The notes beneath the pieces are model-generated. The model was given only the letters and a program-made list of their open reading frames with translations, had not been told where the DNA came from and did no database searches. The position numbers and the translations under genes were made by a program. Below, in pieces: positions 53,834 to 61,740 of a DNA stretch of 64,000 nt. The stretch covers positions 62,001-126,000 of the forward strand of contig NZ_BDCG01000023.1 of the NCBI RefSeq assembly GCF_001613385.1, written 5' to 3'. Source of the stretch: Nocardia flavorosea NBRC 108225 (GTDB lineage Bacteria > Actinomycetota > Actinomycetes > Mycobacteriales > Mycobacteriaceae). The number at the start of each line of letters is the position of its first letter. The stretch's first letter is position 1.

Positions 53834-55204
53834 TCAAACGGTTGAGACTCCGGTGACGGGTGGGGCGCCGCGCAGGGTGGTGCACGACGTGCGGAATTCG
53901 CGGGCGGTGACGGCGACCTCGTGCGCGATATCGCGGAACACCGGCCCGGGATCGCGACGGTGCCGCCACAGCGCGCCGGCCGTGAGCCGGGCCATCCGTG
54001 CCGGTGTGTAGAGCTCGGCGGGACGTCTGGTGCGGGAGAAGATCCCGGTGGTGACGGCCGCCAGTTCCGGGTCGGTGGTCGCGGCGCGATAGAGTTCGAC
54101 TTCCAGCGGGCTCATCGCTGTACCGCGGGCGAGCCGGTTGGTCCAGTGGTAGATCTCCCGGCATTCGCGTAGCCGGCGTTGTTCCCACACGGCGACCGTA
54201 TGGTCCAGACGCACGGGATCGTCGAGCACCGGGGCCACCTCCTCGGCCAGCAGGCGGCCGTAGTGCAGGGCGTCGCGAATACCCTGGGCGGTCACCGGGT
54301 CCTTGAAATGACCGGAGTCACCGGGTAAGGCCCAGCCGGGCCCGCTCGAGCGCCGGAAATAGGAAACGATCCCGGTGGCCGCCCGCACCCGCCCGACCTG
54401 TTCGCATCCGCGCAGACGTTCACGCAGCGGCGGGATCCGATCCAGTGCCGCGGCATAGCGCCGTTCGGCATCGCCGGGGCGGAGCCGGCCGGTTGGGGCG
54501 GGCGGCTGGACCAGACAGAGCAGCAGGCCGTCGTCGCAGGGGAACGCCGTGCCGAGATCGGCTCCCACCCGCCATTGCGCGGCGGTCGAGCGCCATTCGG
54601 TGGAGTTGTCGCGCCAGTACGCGAAATAGCAATCGCGACCGCTGGTTTCGGCCTCGTACGGTGTTTCCACGCCCGCCAGTCGCGCGACGGTACTGCGCCG
54701 GCCGTCCGCTCCGACGACCAGTGCGGCACGGAGTTCGACAGGGCGTTCCTCGGGTCCGGAGTAGCGGACGCCGATGCACCGCGCACCGTCCCAGACCAGT
54801 TCGGTGACCCGGCAGCGCTGCCGTACCTCGGCCCCCGCATCGGTGGCCGTGGCGACGAGTGCGTGATCGAGGCCGGTCCGGCGGACACAGAGCGTGTAGT
54901 CGATACCGCCCACCTCGGGAAACGGTGTCACGATGGTATGTCCGGAGCCTGCCGCGAAGGCATGGGTGAGTGGGGGAGCGCCGAGTTCGGATACCGCGTC
55001 GAGCGCTCCCAGCCGGGACAGTTCGGATACCGCGGCCGGCCACAACAGATGGGTGGACAGCGTGTCCGATGGAAATCGGGCGCTGTCCAGGACGACGACC
55101 CGGTGTCCGGCCCGGGCCAGCGTCGCCGCGGTGGCCGAACCTGCGCAACGGGCCCCTACGACCACGACATCGGCTTGTTCGACCGTGGCGGGGAAGTCAG
55201 CCAT
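53834..55204 (-). CDS. FAD-dependent monooxygenase (geranylgeranyl-reductase-like)
   Basis: A 456-residue flavoprotein of the PHBH/geranylgeranyl reductase superfamily. ADVVVVGARCAGSATAATLARAGHRVVVLD binds FAD; the third Gly of G-x-G-x-x-G is a variant. PSDTLSTHLLWPAAV is conserved in this subgroup. VVGADGRRSTVARLAG is the DG motif and LPGDSGHFKDPVTAQGIRDALHYG the GD motif. First gene of an operon with the oxidoreductase at 52027. ATG at 55202 has GAGGCGG upstream; an ATG six codons earlier is possible. A palindromic operator lies 25 bases upstream, facing a TetR gene. Confidence 0.88.
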   Translation of the reverse strand: MADFPATVEQADVVVVGARCAGSATAATLARAGHRVVVLDSARFPSDTLSTHLLWPAAVSELSRLGALDAVSELGAPPLTHAFAAGSGHTIVTPFPEVGGIDYTLCVRRTGLDHALVATATDAGAEVRQRCRVTELVWDGARCIGVRYSGPEERPVELRAALVVGADGRRSTVARLAGVETPYEAETSGRDCYFAYWRDNSTEWRSTAAQWRVGADLGTAFPCDDGLLLCLVQPPAPTGRLRPGDAERRYAAALDRIPPLRERLRGCEQVGRVRAATGIVSYFRRSSGPGWALPGDSGHFKDPVTAQGIRDALHYGRLLAEEVAPVLDDPVRLDHTVAVWEQRRLRECREIYHWTNRLARGTAMSPLEVELYRAATTDPELAAVTTGIFSRTRRPAELYTPARMARLTAGALWRHRRDPGPVFRDIAHEVAVTAREFRTSCTTLRGAPPVTGVSTV

Positions 55205-55228
55205 ACGAACCGCCTCGGTCATCGAGTC

Positions 55229-55245
55229 TCGGACACTATGTCCGA
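55229..55245. promoter_or_regulatory. Candidate TetR operator for flavoprotein operon
   Basis: TCGGACA and TGTCCGA are perfect 7-bp arms around CTA (17 bp in all), lying between the monooxygenase start (55204) and the TetR gene (55424). A related GGACA-N3-TGTCC is inside the monooxygenase gene at 55055-55067, but it encodes a conserved S-D-T-L-S-T motif, so that copy may be coincidental. Confidence 0.55.
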
Positions 55246-55423
55246 TTTATGGTGCGGTGCGATGGCGGCGTTGTCAACCATCTGGGCCGCACTGTCCCGC
55301 ACAGTTTTCCGGAAATATCGCCCAGAATCGGCAGCAGTGGTCCCGGACGGGCCGGTGAACGCGGCCCGCGCGGGCCGGCGGGCACAATGGGCTCATGGAC
55401 CTGGTGAGCGGATATCCACGATC

Positions 55424-56101
55424 GTGGCAGAGCGATACGGCGGTCCCCGGATGCCCTCGCTGACCCGCGGCCGGCGGCCCGCCCGGAAATCGGACGACGA
55501 GCGCCGGGCCGAATTCGAGCAGCGGGTCCTGCGCGCGGTCGAGGATCTGCTCGCCGACGGCACGCCGTACACCGAGATCGCGGTACAGAAGATTGCGGCG
55601 ACCGCCGAGGTGGCGCGGTCCACCTTCTATCGCTACTTCCCGGACAAGAGCCGATTGCTCATCCGGATGGCGGAATTGGCGACCAGTGATCTGTTCGCCG
55701 CCGCCGAGCGCTGGTGGAGCGCCGAACACACCGACCGCGAGGTGGGTGTGCGCAATGCGATGAGCGCCATGATCGCGGGCTTCCGCCGGCACCGGTACCT
55801 GCTGCTCGCTTTGAGTGAACTCGCCTCCTACGACCGCGATGTCGGCGCCTATTGGCGCGGCCGGGTCGCCGGTTTCGTCGAGTTGGTACGCCATCGCCTC
55901 GAGGCCGACCGGGCCGCAGGCCGGGTGGCGCCCGAACTGGACCCGGCCGCGACGGCGCTGGTACTGGCGGCCATGGTGGAGCGGTCCATCAGCACGGCGT
56001 TCGCGGTACGCACCGGCATATCCGATGCGGAACTGGCGCGGACGCTGGGCCGCTCGATCTGGCTTGTGGTCTACGGTGACGCCCCGGCCGGTCCGGCCTG
56101 A
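55424..56101 (+). CDS. TetR-family regulator of the flavoprotein operon
   Basis: A 225-residue TetR protein. After a basic RGRRPARKS arm, the HTH spans VLRAVEDLLADGTPYTEIAVQKIAATAEVARSTFYRYFPDK, with recognition helix ARSTFYRYF. The C-terminal domain is all-helical (FRRHRYLLLALSELASYDRDVGAYW). GTG at 55424 chosen because GGTGAG lies upstream; ATG at 55451 is the alternative and has no ribosome site. Divergent from the two-flavoprotein operon with a 17-bp palindrome between, so repression of that operon is likely. Confidence 0.85.
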   Translation: MAERYGGPRMPSLTRGRRPARKSDDERRAEFEQRVLRAVEDLLADGTPYTEIAVQKIAATAEVARSTFYRYFPDKSRLLIRMAELATSDLFAAAERWWSAEHTDREVGVRNAMSAMIAGFRRHRYLLLALSELASYDRDVGAYWRGRVAGFVELVRHRLEADRAAGRVAPELDPAATALVLAAMVERSISTAFAVRTGISDAELARTLGRSIWLVVYGDAPAGPA

Positions 56102-56114
56102 CGTCGCGGCGCTC

Positions 56115-56672
56115 TCAGATAGCGGGTTCGACCAGCCGGCGCGCAGCCAGAACCACGGCGGCGCGTTGCTCGGCGACCCGGTGGGCCGGCCCCTGGCCGC
56201 TGTGCACCGCGGTACTGCGAGCCAGTTCGGTGAGCATGCGCAACAGGGTCGGCGCTGTGATATCGGTGGTGACGGATCCGGCGCGCTGCCCGCGCCTGAT
56301 CTCGGCCAGTTTGGGGTCGACTGTGCGGCGCAGTACCTGTGCGATCCGTTCGTCGGCCGGTTCCAGCTCCGCCCACGCCTGTAATCGCGCATTCTCGGGG
56401 TGGGCGCGGAAATGGTCGAACAGCCGGCCCACGTAGCCGGGAAGATCGTCGGCGCGCAGGGCGGTTTCGGCGGTGGTCTGCGCGGTCCATTGTTCGGTGA
56501 CCGCTGCGTAGAGTTCCGATTTACCCGGGAAGTAGGCGTAGAGGCGATCCTTGCTGGCCTGCGCGGCCGCGGCAATCCGATTGATCCGCGCACCGGCGGT
56601 GCCGTATTCGGCGAATTCCGCTTTGGCCGCCGCGAGGATCCGCTCCCGGGTCGCCTGGCCTGCCGCACGCAT
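56115..56672 (-). CDS. TetR-family regulator of the DUF4334/alcohol dehydrogenase operon
   Basis: A 185-residue TetR protein. ATRERILAAAKAEFAEYGTAGARINRIAAAAQASKDRLYAYFPGK is the N-terminal HTH with recognition helix SKDRLYAYF. The C-domain has LPGYVGRLFDHFRAHPENARLQAWAELEP, found in TetR proteins with the PF17926-like ligand domain. The ATG at 56670 faces the DUF4334 gene at 56762. Two copies of one operator in opposite orientation occupy the 89-base gap, a strong case for autoregulation plus control of the divergent operon. Confidence 0.9.
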   Translation of the reverse strand: MRAAGQATRERILAAAKAEFAEYGTAGARINRIAAAAQASKDRLYAYFPGKSELYAAVTEQWTAQTTAETALRADDLPGYVGRLFDHFRAHPENARLQAWAELEPADERIAQVLRRTVDPKLAEIRRGQRAGSVTTDITAPTLLRMLTELARSTAVHSGQGPAHRVAEQRAAVVLAARRLVEPAI

Positions 56673-56689
56673 ACGGGAATCGTAGCTTG

Positions 56690-56707
56690 CCGAACCAGAT
56701 GGTTCGG
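56690..56707. promoter_or_regulatory. TetR operator, copy 1
   Basis: An 18-bp palindrome: CCGAACCA and TGGTTCGG around GA. Its 16-bp core is the exact reverse complement of copy 2. Confidence 0.75.
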
Positions 56708-56722
56708 AACTAAGGTCGTTGC

Positions 56723-56738
56723 CGAACCATCTGGTTCG
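56723..56738. promoter_or_regulatory. TetR operator, copy 2
   Basis: CGAACCA and TGGTTCG around TC, with centre 32 bp from copy 1, i.e. about three helical turns, so two repressor dimers could bind on one face of the helix. It ends 23 bases before the DUF4334 start. Confidence 0.75.
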
Positions 56739-56761
56739 CCGAACCGGTCGAGGGGACAGAT

Positions 56762-57229
56762 ATGAGCGCGGACACACCACGCTGGCAGCAGTTGCGGGAG
56801 CAGACCGAGGGCGTATCGGTCGCCGAACTCGACGATCTCTGGGGGCGGCTGCGGCCCGCGCGCGCCGAGGACATTCTCGGTGAATGGCGCGGCGACGCCT
56901 TCCAGACCGGCCATCCGCTGTGCCGGGCACTGCCCAAAAGTGGTTGGTACGGCAAAACCTTCCATGCGCTCGACGACGCGAAACCGCTGATCTGCCGGGC
57001 CGAGGACGGCACGCTGTTCTCGAATGTGGAACTCGGCGGCGGCGAGGCCACCCTGTGGAATATCGAATTCCGCGGCGAGGTGACCGCCACCATGGTCTAC
57101 GACGGCCGCGCGGTTTTCGACCATTTCAAATGGCTCGACGACACCACCCTGATGGGCATCATGAACGGCCGCCCGGAACTGGTCCTGGCCGGCGGTGAAT
57201 ACTTCTACTTCCTGCTGGAACGGGTATAG
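56762..57229 (+). CDS. GXWXG/DUF4334 domain protein
   Basis: A 155-residue protein with both hallmark blocks: LRPARAEDILGEWRGDAFQTGHP contains the G-x-W-x-G motif. The following DUF4334 part has KSGWYGKTFHALDDAKPLICRAEDGTLF, TATMVYDGRAVFDHFKWLDDTTLMGIMNGR and a final FYFLLERV. Biochemical function is unknown, but this pair of domains is common beside dehydrogenases of lipid or aromatic metabolism. The alcohol dehydrogenase starts 2 bases after its stop. Operator-controlled by the divergent TetR. Confidence 0.9.
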   Translation: MSADTPRWQQLREQTEGVSVAELDDLWGRLRPARAEDILGEWRGDAFQTGHPLCRALPKSGWYGKTFHALDDAKPLICRAEDGTLFSNVELGGGEATLWNIEFRGEVTATMVYDGRAVFDHFKWLDDTTLMGIMNGRPELVLAGGEYFYFLLERV

Positions 57230-57231
57230 CG

Positions 57232-58320
57232 ATGCGGACCACGGCGCTGCTGTCCCGGGATCCGGCCGCATCGTTCACCGCGGAGACGGTCGATCTCGAC
57301 GGCCCCCGTGACGACGAGATCCTCGTGCGCATCCTGGCCTCGGGGATCTGCCATACCGACCTGGTCAATCGGGTGCTGGGCAAACCCGATCGGCCGGTGC
57401 TGCTGGGCCACGAGGGCGCCGGAGTCGTGGCCGCGGTGGGTGCGTCGGTGACCTCGGTGGTGCCCGGCGACCACGTGGTGCTCACGTTCCGGCACTGTGG
57501 TGCCTGCCCGAACTGCGTCGCCGGCCGGCCCGCCTACTGCCGGCACTCCACCGCGCTCAACCATTTCGGACGTCGCGCCGACAAAACGCCGCGCGTCACC
57601 GTCGGCGGTGCCCCGGTACGGGACGGCTTCTTCGGACAGTCGAGCTTCGCCGGGTACGCGATAGCCACCGTGGACAACACCGTCGTCGTCGACCCGGCGG
57701 CCGACCCGGCCGTCGTGGCCTCCTTCGGGTGCGGATTCCAGACCGGCGCGGGCGCGGTACTCAACGCCCTGCGGCCGGGATCCGGTGCCTGGCTGGCGAT
57801 CTACGGTGGGGGAGCGGTCGGTTCGGCTGCACTGCTCGCCGCCCGCACCGTTCCCGGTGTGCGGACCGTCGTGGTCGAAACCTCGGCGGCGCGGCGCGAT
57901 CTGGCCACGGAACTGGGCGCCGATATCGTCCTGGATCCGGCCGGCGCGGGTACCGCGGAAACGGTCCGGGAGATCACCGGCGGCGGGTCCACCCATGCCT
58001 TGGACACCACCGGGATTCCCGCCGTGCTGGCCGATGCGTTCGCGGCCCTCACCACCGGGGCGACGGTGGTCGCGGTGGGTCTCGGTGCCGGTGTGCCGCC
58101 GATCGATGTGCGCGATATGGTGCTGCAGGGTAAAACGATTCGCGGGTGTCTGGAAGGCGATGCGGACCCTGCCACGTTCATCCCGCACCTGCTCGACCTG
58201 TACCGCAGGGGAGAGCTGCCGGTGGATCGGCTGGTGACCCGCTTCCCCCACACCGACATCGAGGCGGCGCTGGCCGCGCAGCATGCCGGATCGGTGATCA
58301 AACCGGTACTCACCTGGTGA
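57232..58320 (+). CDS. Zinc-dependent NAD(P) alcohol dehydrogenase (aryl-alcohol type)
   Basis: A 362-residue MDR-family alcohol dehydrogenase. The catalytic zinc ligands are Cys40 in GICHTD, His60-Glu61 in LLGHEGAG and a later Cys in FGCGFQTGAGAVLN. The four structural-zinc cysteines are at 89, 92, 95 and 103. The Rossmann segment is LAIYGGGAVGSAALLAA with acidic Glu after beta-2, so NAD is favoured. C-terminal residues GDADPATFIPHLLDLYRRGELPVDRLV match benzyl-alcohol-dehydrogenase-like enzymes. Second gene of the TetR-regulated operon. Confidence 0.93.
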   Translation: MRTTALLSRDPAASFTAETVDLDGPRDDEILVRILASGICHTDLVNRVLGKPDRPVLLGHEGAGVVAAVGASVTSVVPGDHVVLTFRHCGACPNCVAGRPAYCRHSTALNHFGRRADKTPRVTVGGAPVRDGFFGQSSFAGYAIATVDNTVVVDPAADPAVVASFGCGFQTGAGAVLNALRPGSGAWLAIYGGGAVGSAALLAARTVPGVRTVVVETSAARRDLATELGADIVLDPAGAGTAETVREITGGGSTHALDTTGIPAVLADAFAALTTGATVVAVGLGAGVPPIDVRDMVLQGKTIRGCLEGDADPATFIPHLLDLYRRGELPVDRLVTRFPHTDIEAALAAQHAGSVIKPVLTW

Positions 58321-58490
58321 GGCGGTGTCCGGTTCATGGTTTCCGGATCCCGACAGGCAGCGGACGAATTCCGTTTGCGTAGCGGTCATCCGATGGTCGC
58401 CCGGGCGCGAGATCCTGCACGCGGTCGGCCACCGGGGCGACCACTGCCCACGTGTCGACCGGTTCCGGGCACCGGGAAAGGCCGGTCGCC

Positions 58491-58739
58491 GTGCCCGATA
58501 TGCCGATTCGCGACTACATCGCGGAATTCCTGCGTACCCATTGCGATCTGGAATTCGACACCATCGCGCCCCAGGCGACCCCGGCCGAACTGGGCCTGGA
58601 TTCCCTCACAGTGCTGTCGATCATCGTGCTGGTCGAGAAGAAGTACGGGATCGAACTGCCCGACCGGCAGGTGGCCGCCGCGCGGACGTTCGCCGAACTG
58701 ATGGAGCTGTTCGGGGTATCCGTCGCGCCGGCCTCCTGA
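58491..58739 (+). CDS. Acyl carrier protein
   Basis: An 82-residue stand-alone ACP. The phosphopantetheine attachment motif is GLDSL with Ser38, followed by TVLSIIVLVEKKYGIELPDRQVAAARTFAELMEL, a complete four-helix carrier fold. GTG at 58491 has AAAGG 9 bases upstream; ATG at 58500 is also possible. It lies 170 bases after the alcohol dehydrogenase on the same strand, but no fatty acid or polyketide synthase genes are near. Its partner enzymes are unknown. Confidence 0.85.
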   Translation: MPDMPIRDYIAEFLRTHCDLEFDTIAPQATPAELGLDSLTVLSIIVLVEKKYGIELPDRQVAAARTFAELMELFGVSVAPAS

Positions 58740-59140
58740 TCCGGAGCGTCGACCGTCCGGCTTCGCGGTTCGCGGCTACTGCGTGAGGCCGCGGGCTACT
58801 GCCGGAGAACGCGGCGCCGTTCTCCGGTGACGGGCCGGCGCCGGGTGGCAGGGCCGCCGCCGCGCGGAGCCTGTGACGCAGCTGTCGTGAAACCGCAACG
58901 CATCGGTGACCATGCGCGAGCACCGGGGCGAATGGGATGCCGATCGGGTGCTGTCCCGAAGTGCTCCCCGCGTGTCGTCTCGGCGACACGCCGCGATTTT
59001 CGGCGCTGACCAGAAGAAATCGGCGAGTCTCTCCCCATGGAGGCCGCGATTGCGCTTCAATAACCGATCGGGTTCGGCTTTACGGAAACGGCATTCGTCC
59101 GCCACCGGATACACCGGCATCCGAGAGGGGCACGACCAGA
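58740..59140. other. Intergenic region with hairpin, otherwise empty
   Basis: About 400 bases between the acyl carrier protein and a small membrane protein gene. Apart from the hairpin at 58802-58827, I see no supported gene. Promoter for the downstream genes is expected toward 59050-59130. Confidence 0.4.
58802..58827 (+). terminator. Hairpin terminator after acyl carrier protein gene
   Basis: CCGGAGAAC and GTTCTCCGG pair perfectly around an 8-base loop, 62 bases after the ACP stop. No T-tract. Confidence 0.55.
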
Positions 59141-59455
59141 ATGAGCATGATCCTCACCGCACTGCACGACGGCCTTCCGGCATTGCACGACAGCTATACG
59201 ACACTCGCCCAAGTCGGCAATCCCACCCCCGAAGCGCCGCCATTGTCGGACAAGATCACCCAGATGACCAGGTATCTGACCTGGTTCGTTCTGCTCTCCG
59301 GCGTCACCGCCATCATGTTCGGCGGCGGTAAGTTCGCCTGGGAGAAATGGAACGGCGGCGCTCTCACGGCACCGAAGCAGATCGCCGGCGCCATGATGGG
59401 CGGCGCGGTCGCCACCAGTGCGGGCACGATCATGAATGCCATCATGGGCGGCTGA
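59141..59455 (+). CDS. Small two-helix membrane protein
   Basis: A 104-residue protein: a polar N-terminal third, then a TM helix (YLTWFVLLSGVTAIMFGGGKFA), a short loop (WEKWNGGALTAPK) and a second Gly/Ala-rich TM helix (IAGAMMGGAVATSAGTIMNAIMGG). The layout recalls small pilin-like or VirB2/TrbC-like proteins, but there is no signal peptide or conjugation gene nearby, so no function is assigned. The ATG at 59141 is within a suitable context (GAGAGGGG about 13 bases upstream). Confidence 0.55.
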   Translation: MSMILTALHDGLPALHDSYTTLAQVGNPTPEAPPLSDKITQMTRYLTWFVLLSGVTAIMFGGGKFAWEKWNGGALTAPKQIAGAMMGGAVATSAGTIMNAIMGG

Positions 59456-59532
59456 CCGGTCCCGGCCACCGGTTCGAGGCCACGGTACTGCCCGTGCCGG
59501 CCGCGTTCGGAGCGGTTGCTAGATTCGGGTTC

Positions 59533-59988
59533 GTGCACTCCGGCGCCGCGGGAACACTCGTTCGGTGGTTGCTGCCGCTCTTCCTGGCAGTGGCCCTGCC
59601 GAGCATGCATCATCTCCCCGCCGCCGGCGAGCCCGCGGCCGCTCCCGCACAGCACGAGCCGGTCCGGTCTGTCGAACCGGAAGCCGGTCCGCCGGCGCCG
59701 GCCGGTGCACTGTCCGATTCCGCGCACTGCTGTACAACGGCGGTGGTGCTCGCGCCGGAGTCCGCGCACGACACTCCCGGCGATCACGGTGCCGGTCACG
59801 ACCTACTGCATCTGTGCCTGGCCGTGCTGACCGCATTGGCCGGAATCGTCCTGGCATTGTTCGTCGTCGCCCGGGGCATGACCGGATATACCCCCGGCGC
59901 GGTGATTCCGGCCGTCCCGCTCGTCTGGGCGCGCCCTCCACCACCCGTCTCCCGACGTTTGGCCGCCCTGGGTGTGTTGCGCCTGTGA
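59533..59988 (+). CDS. DUF6153-like membrane protein
   Basis: A 151-residue membrane protein. An N-terminal TM segment (LVRWLLPLFLAVALPSMHHLP) is followed by a polar His-containing region with HCC (about residue 63). A second TM helix (HDLLHLCLAVLTALAGIVLALFVVA) comes next, and the C-terminus PPPPVSRRLAALGVLRL is characteristic of DUF6153, actinobacterial proteins with metal-ligand-rich (His/Cys) loops. GTG at 59533 is the best start. It lies 81 bases upstream of a DUF305 gene, suggesting a shared metal-related role. Confidence 0.65.
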   Translation: MHSGAAGTLVRWLLPLFLAVALPSMHHLPAAGEPAAAPAQHEPVRSVEPEAGPPAPAGALSDSAHCCTTAVVLAPESAHDTPGDHGAGHDLLHLCLAVLTALAGIVLALFVVARGMTGYTPGAVIPAVPLVWARPPPPVSRRLAALGVLRL

Positions 59989-60069
59989 CCGACGCCCGCC
60001 GGACCCGGTGATCCGGGTCGCGGCGCTGTTGCGCAGTCACGACAACCGACACCCAGGGAGAACCAACTC

Positions 60070-60699
60070 ATGAAAAGAATGCCACTGACCGCCATTACAA
60101 TCGCCCTCCTCGCCTCGGCCGCGGTGCTCACCGCCTGCGGCGACGACACCGGCGAATCGGGCACACCGGCGACGAGTGGTGCGATGACGACATCAGGAGC
60201 CGCGACCCCATCGGATACTGCGCCGGTGGAAGGTGAGCACAACGAGGCCGATATCCGTTTCGCACAGGAGATGATCCCGCATCATCGGCAAGCTGTGGAG
60301 ATGGCGGCGCTGGTGCCCACGCATTCGACCGACCCCCGCGTGATCGACCTGGCTGCCCGCATCCAGCAGGCGCAGGACCCCGAGATCACCGCCATGACGG
60401 GGTGGCTGCAGGCGTGGGGTGCCTCGGTACCCGAGGGCACCGGCCATTCCGGCGGCCATCACGACGGTATGCCGGGCATGATGACCGATGAGCAGATGGC
60501 CGAACTCGAAGCGGCGCAGGGCGCGGAATTCGACCGGATGTGGCTGACCATGATGATCGACCACCACGAAGGCGCGGTCCAGATGGCGCAGACCGAACTG
60601 GCCGAGGGGAGCGATCCGCAGGCCCGGACCATGGCACAGCAGATCATCGACGCCCAGCAGTCCGAGATCGAGGAGATGCAGGCGATTCTGGAAGGCTGA
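60070..60699 (+). CDS. DUF305 lipoprotein
   Basis: A 209-residue exported lipoprotein. The signal peptide ends in lipobox L-T-A-C (Cys23), then a Ser/Thr-rich linker. The DUF305 domain is a ferritin-like helical bundle: NEADIRFAQEMIPHHRQAVEMAALV, and a second copy of the motif in FDRMWLTMMIDHHEGAVQMAQTELA. A Met/His-rich loop (HSGGHHDGMPGMM) lies between. DUF305 proteins are often with copper-handling genes. GGGAGA lies 9 bases before the ATG. Forms a unit with the DUF6153-like gene. Confidence 0.9.
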   Translation: MKRMPLTAITIALLASAAVLTACGDDTGESGTPATSGAMTTSGAATPSDTAPVEGEHNEADIRFAQEMIPHHRQAVEMAALVPTHSTDPRVIDLAARIQQAQDPEITAMTGWLQAWGASVPEGTGHSGGHHDGMPGMMTDEQMAELEAAQGAEFDRMWLTMMIDHHEGAVQMAQTELAEGSDPQARTMAQQIIDAQQSEIEEMQAILEG

Positions 60700-60709
60700 T
60701 CCAGCGAGG

Positions 60710-60739
60710 TGACCCGGCCGTGTCCGCGCGGCCGGGTCA
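60710..60739 (+). terminator. Terminator after DUF305 gene
   Basis: TGACCCGGCCG and CGGCCGGGTCA, perfect 11-bp arms with an 8-base loop, starting 11 bases after the stop; followed by CTCCCGTCTTCC, weakly T-rich. Confidence 0.65.
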
Positions 60740-61185
60740 TCTCCCGTCTTCCACGGGGCCGTACCCGGTCTATCGGCGGCGCCGCATCGCCGCCCGTCCC
60801 ACTCGCTCACCGGTCGGTCCGCTACGGACCGCCGCCGGAGCATCAGGCCGGTCCCGCAGAGCCGGAGCTGCCGCCGGCTCGGCCTGATCTCCGCGAGCCG
60901 GGCACCTGGCGAAAAGCCGCGCCGTTCCGGCGCATGGAACGGACTCCGCGGACACTCACGCAGGCCGGGACGAAGTCTCCGGACGCCGCGCCTTGCGAAA
61001 ACTGTGCTGGAGCAGGTGCCCGGCCCGGTTTCGTGTCGGCGGGCTCTGATTCGGCTGGGCTCCGCTGATCCGGCGGGGATCAGCCGTCTCGCTCCTCGGG
61101 AACGGTCGGCCGGTGCTATCGCCGTGTGGTGGATCGGAGTGCGGTGTCCGTGGTCTCCGGGCGCCCCGCATGCGCTGCGTCCCGC
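60740..61185. other. Intergenic region without a supported gene
   Basis: About 450 bases between the DUF305 terminator and the end of the TetR gene. Only shadow frames, Arg/Pro-rich, are seen. Nothing to annotate. Confidence 0.4.
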
Positions 61186-61740
61186 TCAGCCGGCCGACGG
61201 CTCTTCTCCGAGGGCCGCGAGGGCGGTCAGGGGCGCGGTGAGTGTGGTCGTGTCGACCGCGGAATCGCTGGACAGGGCGTGCAGCAGTACCCCGTCGAGA
61301 TACATCGCGGTCGCCCGGGCGGCGGTGGTGCCGATATGCGGGGTGAGGATATCGACCAGGCCGTCGAACCAGACCCGGGCCAGCGGGCGTAGTTCGGGAT
61401 GGCGGGTCGCGGCGAGATAGAGGTCGTTCACGGTGAGCATCTGCTCGGGGTGGTCGAGATAACCCGCGATGAGCGCGGACAGGGTTGCGGGGAGGTCGGC
61501 GCCGCGGGCAAGTTGCTCGGACCATTCCGCCAGGGCGTCGCGGGTGGCCGCGGCAGTTTCGGCCAGCGCTGCCTCGGTGAGATCGGCCAGGTCGGCGAAG
61601 TAGTAGGTCGTCGAGCCGACCGGGACTCCGGCTTCGGCCGCCACCAGGCGGTGGGTGATTCCCGCGATTCCGTGGCGGGGGATCAGAGCGCGGGTGGCGT
61701 CGAGAATGCGGCGGCGCCGGTGCGGATCCCGGGGAGTCAA
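61186..61740 (-). CDS. TetR-family regulator of SMR efflux
   Basis: A 184-residue TetR protein. HRRRRILDATRALIPRHGIAGITHRLVAAEAGVPVGSTTYYFADL contains the HTH with recognition helix VGSTTYYF. The C-domain ends ATAMYLDGVLLHALSSDSAVDTTTLTAPLTALAAL. It starts at TTG (61738-61740), overlapping the stop of the upstream SMR gene by four bases (TTGA), so the repressor is the second gene of the operon it likely controls. No upstream ATG or GTG gives a sensible N-terminus. Confidence 0.85.
   Translation of the reverse strand: MTPRDPHRRRRILDATRALIPRHGIAGITHRLVAAEAGVPVGSTTYYFADLADLTEAALAETAAATRDALAEWSEQLARGADLPATLSALIAGYLDHPEQMLTVNDLYLAATRHPELRPLARVWFDGLVDILTPHIGTTAARATAMYLDGVLLHALSSDSAVDTTTLTAPLTALAALGEEPSAG

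Noticed and set aside
55055..55067. Second TetR operator copy (GGACA-N3-TGTCC) in the monooxygenase gene
   Set aside because: It encodes the conserved S-D-T-L-S-T segment of the enzyme family, so the resemblance may be coding constraint; not listed as an operator.
59141..59455. Conjugative pilin (VirB2/TrbC-like)
   Set aside because: Two helices and size are similar, but there is no signal peptide and no transfer genes are nearby.
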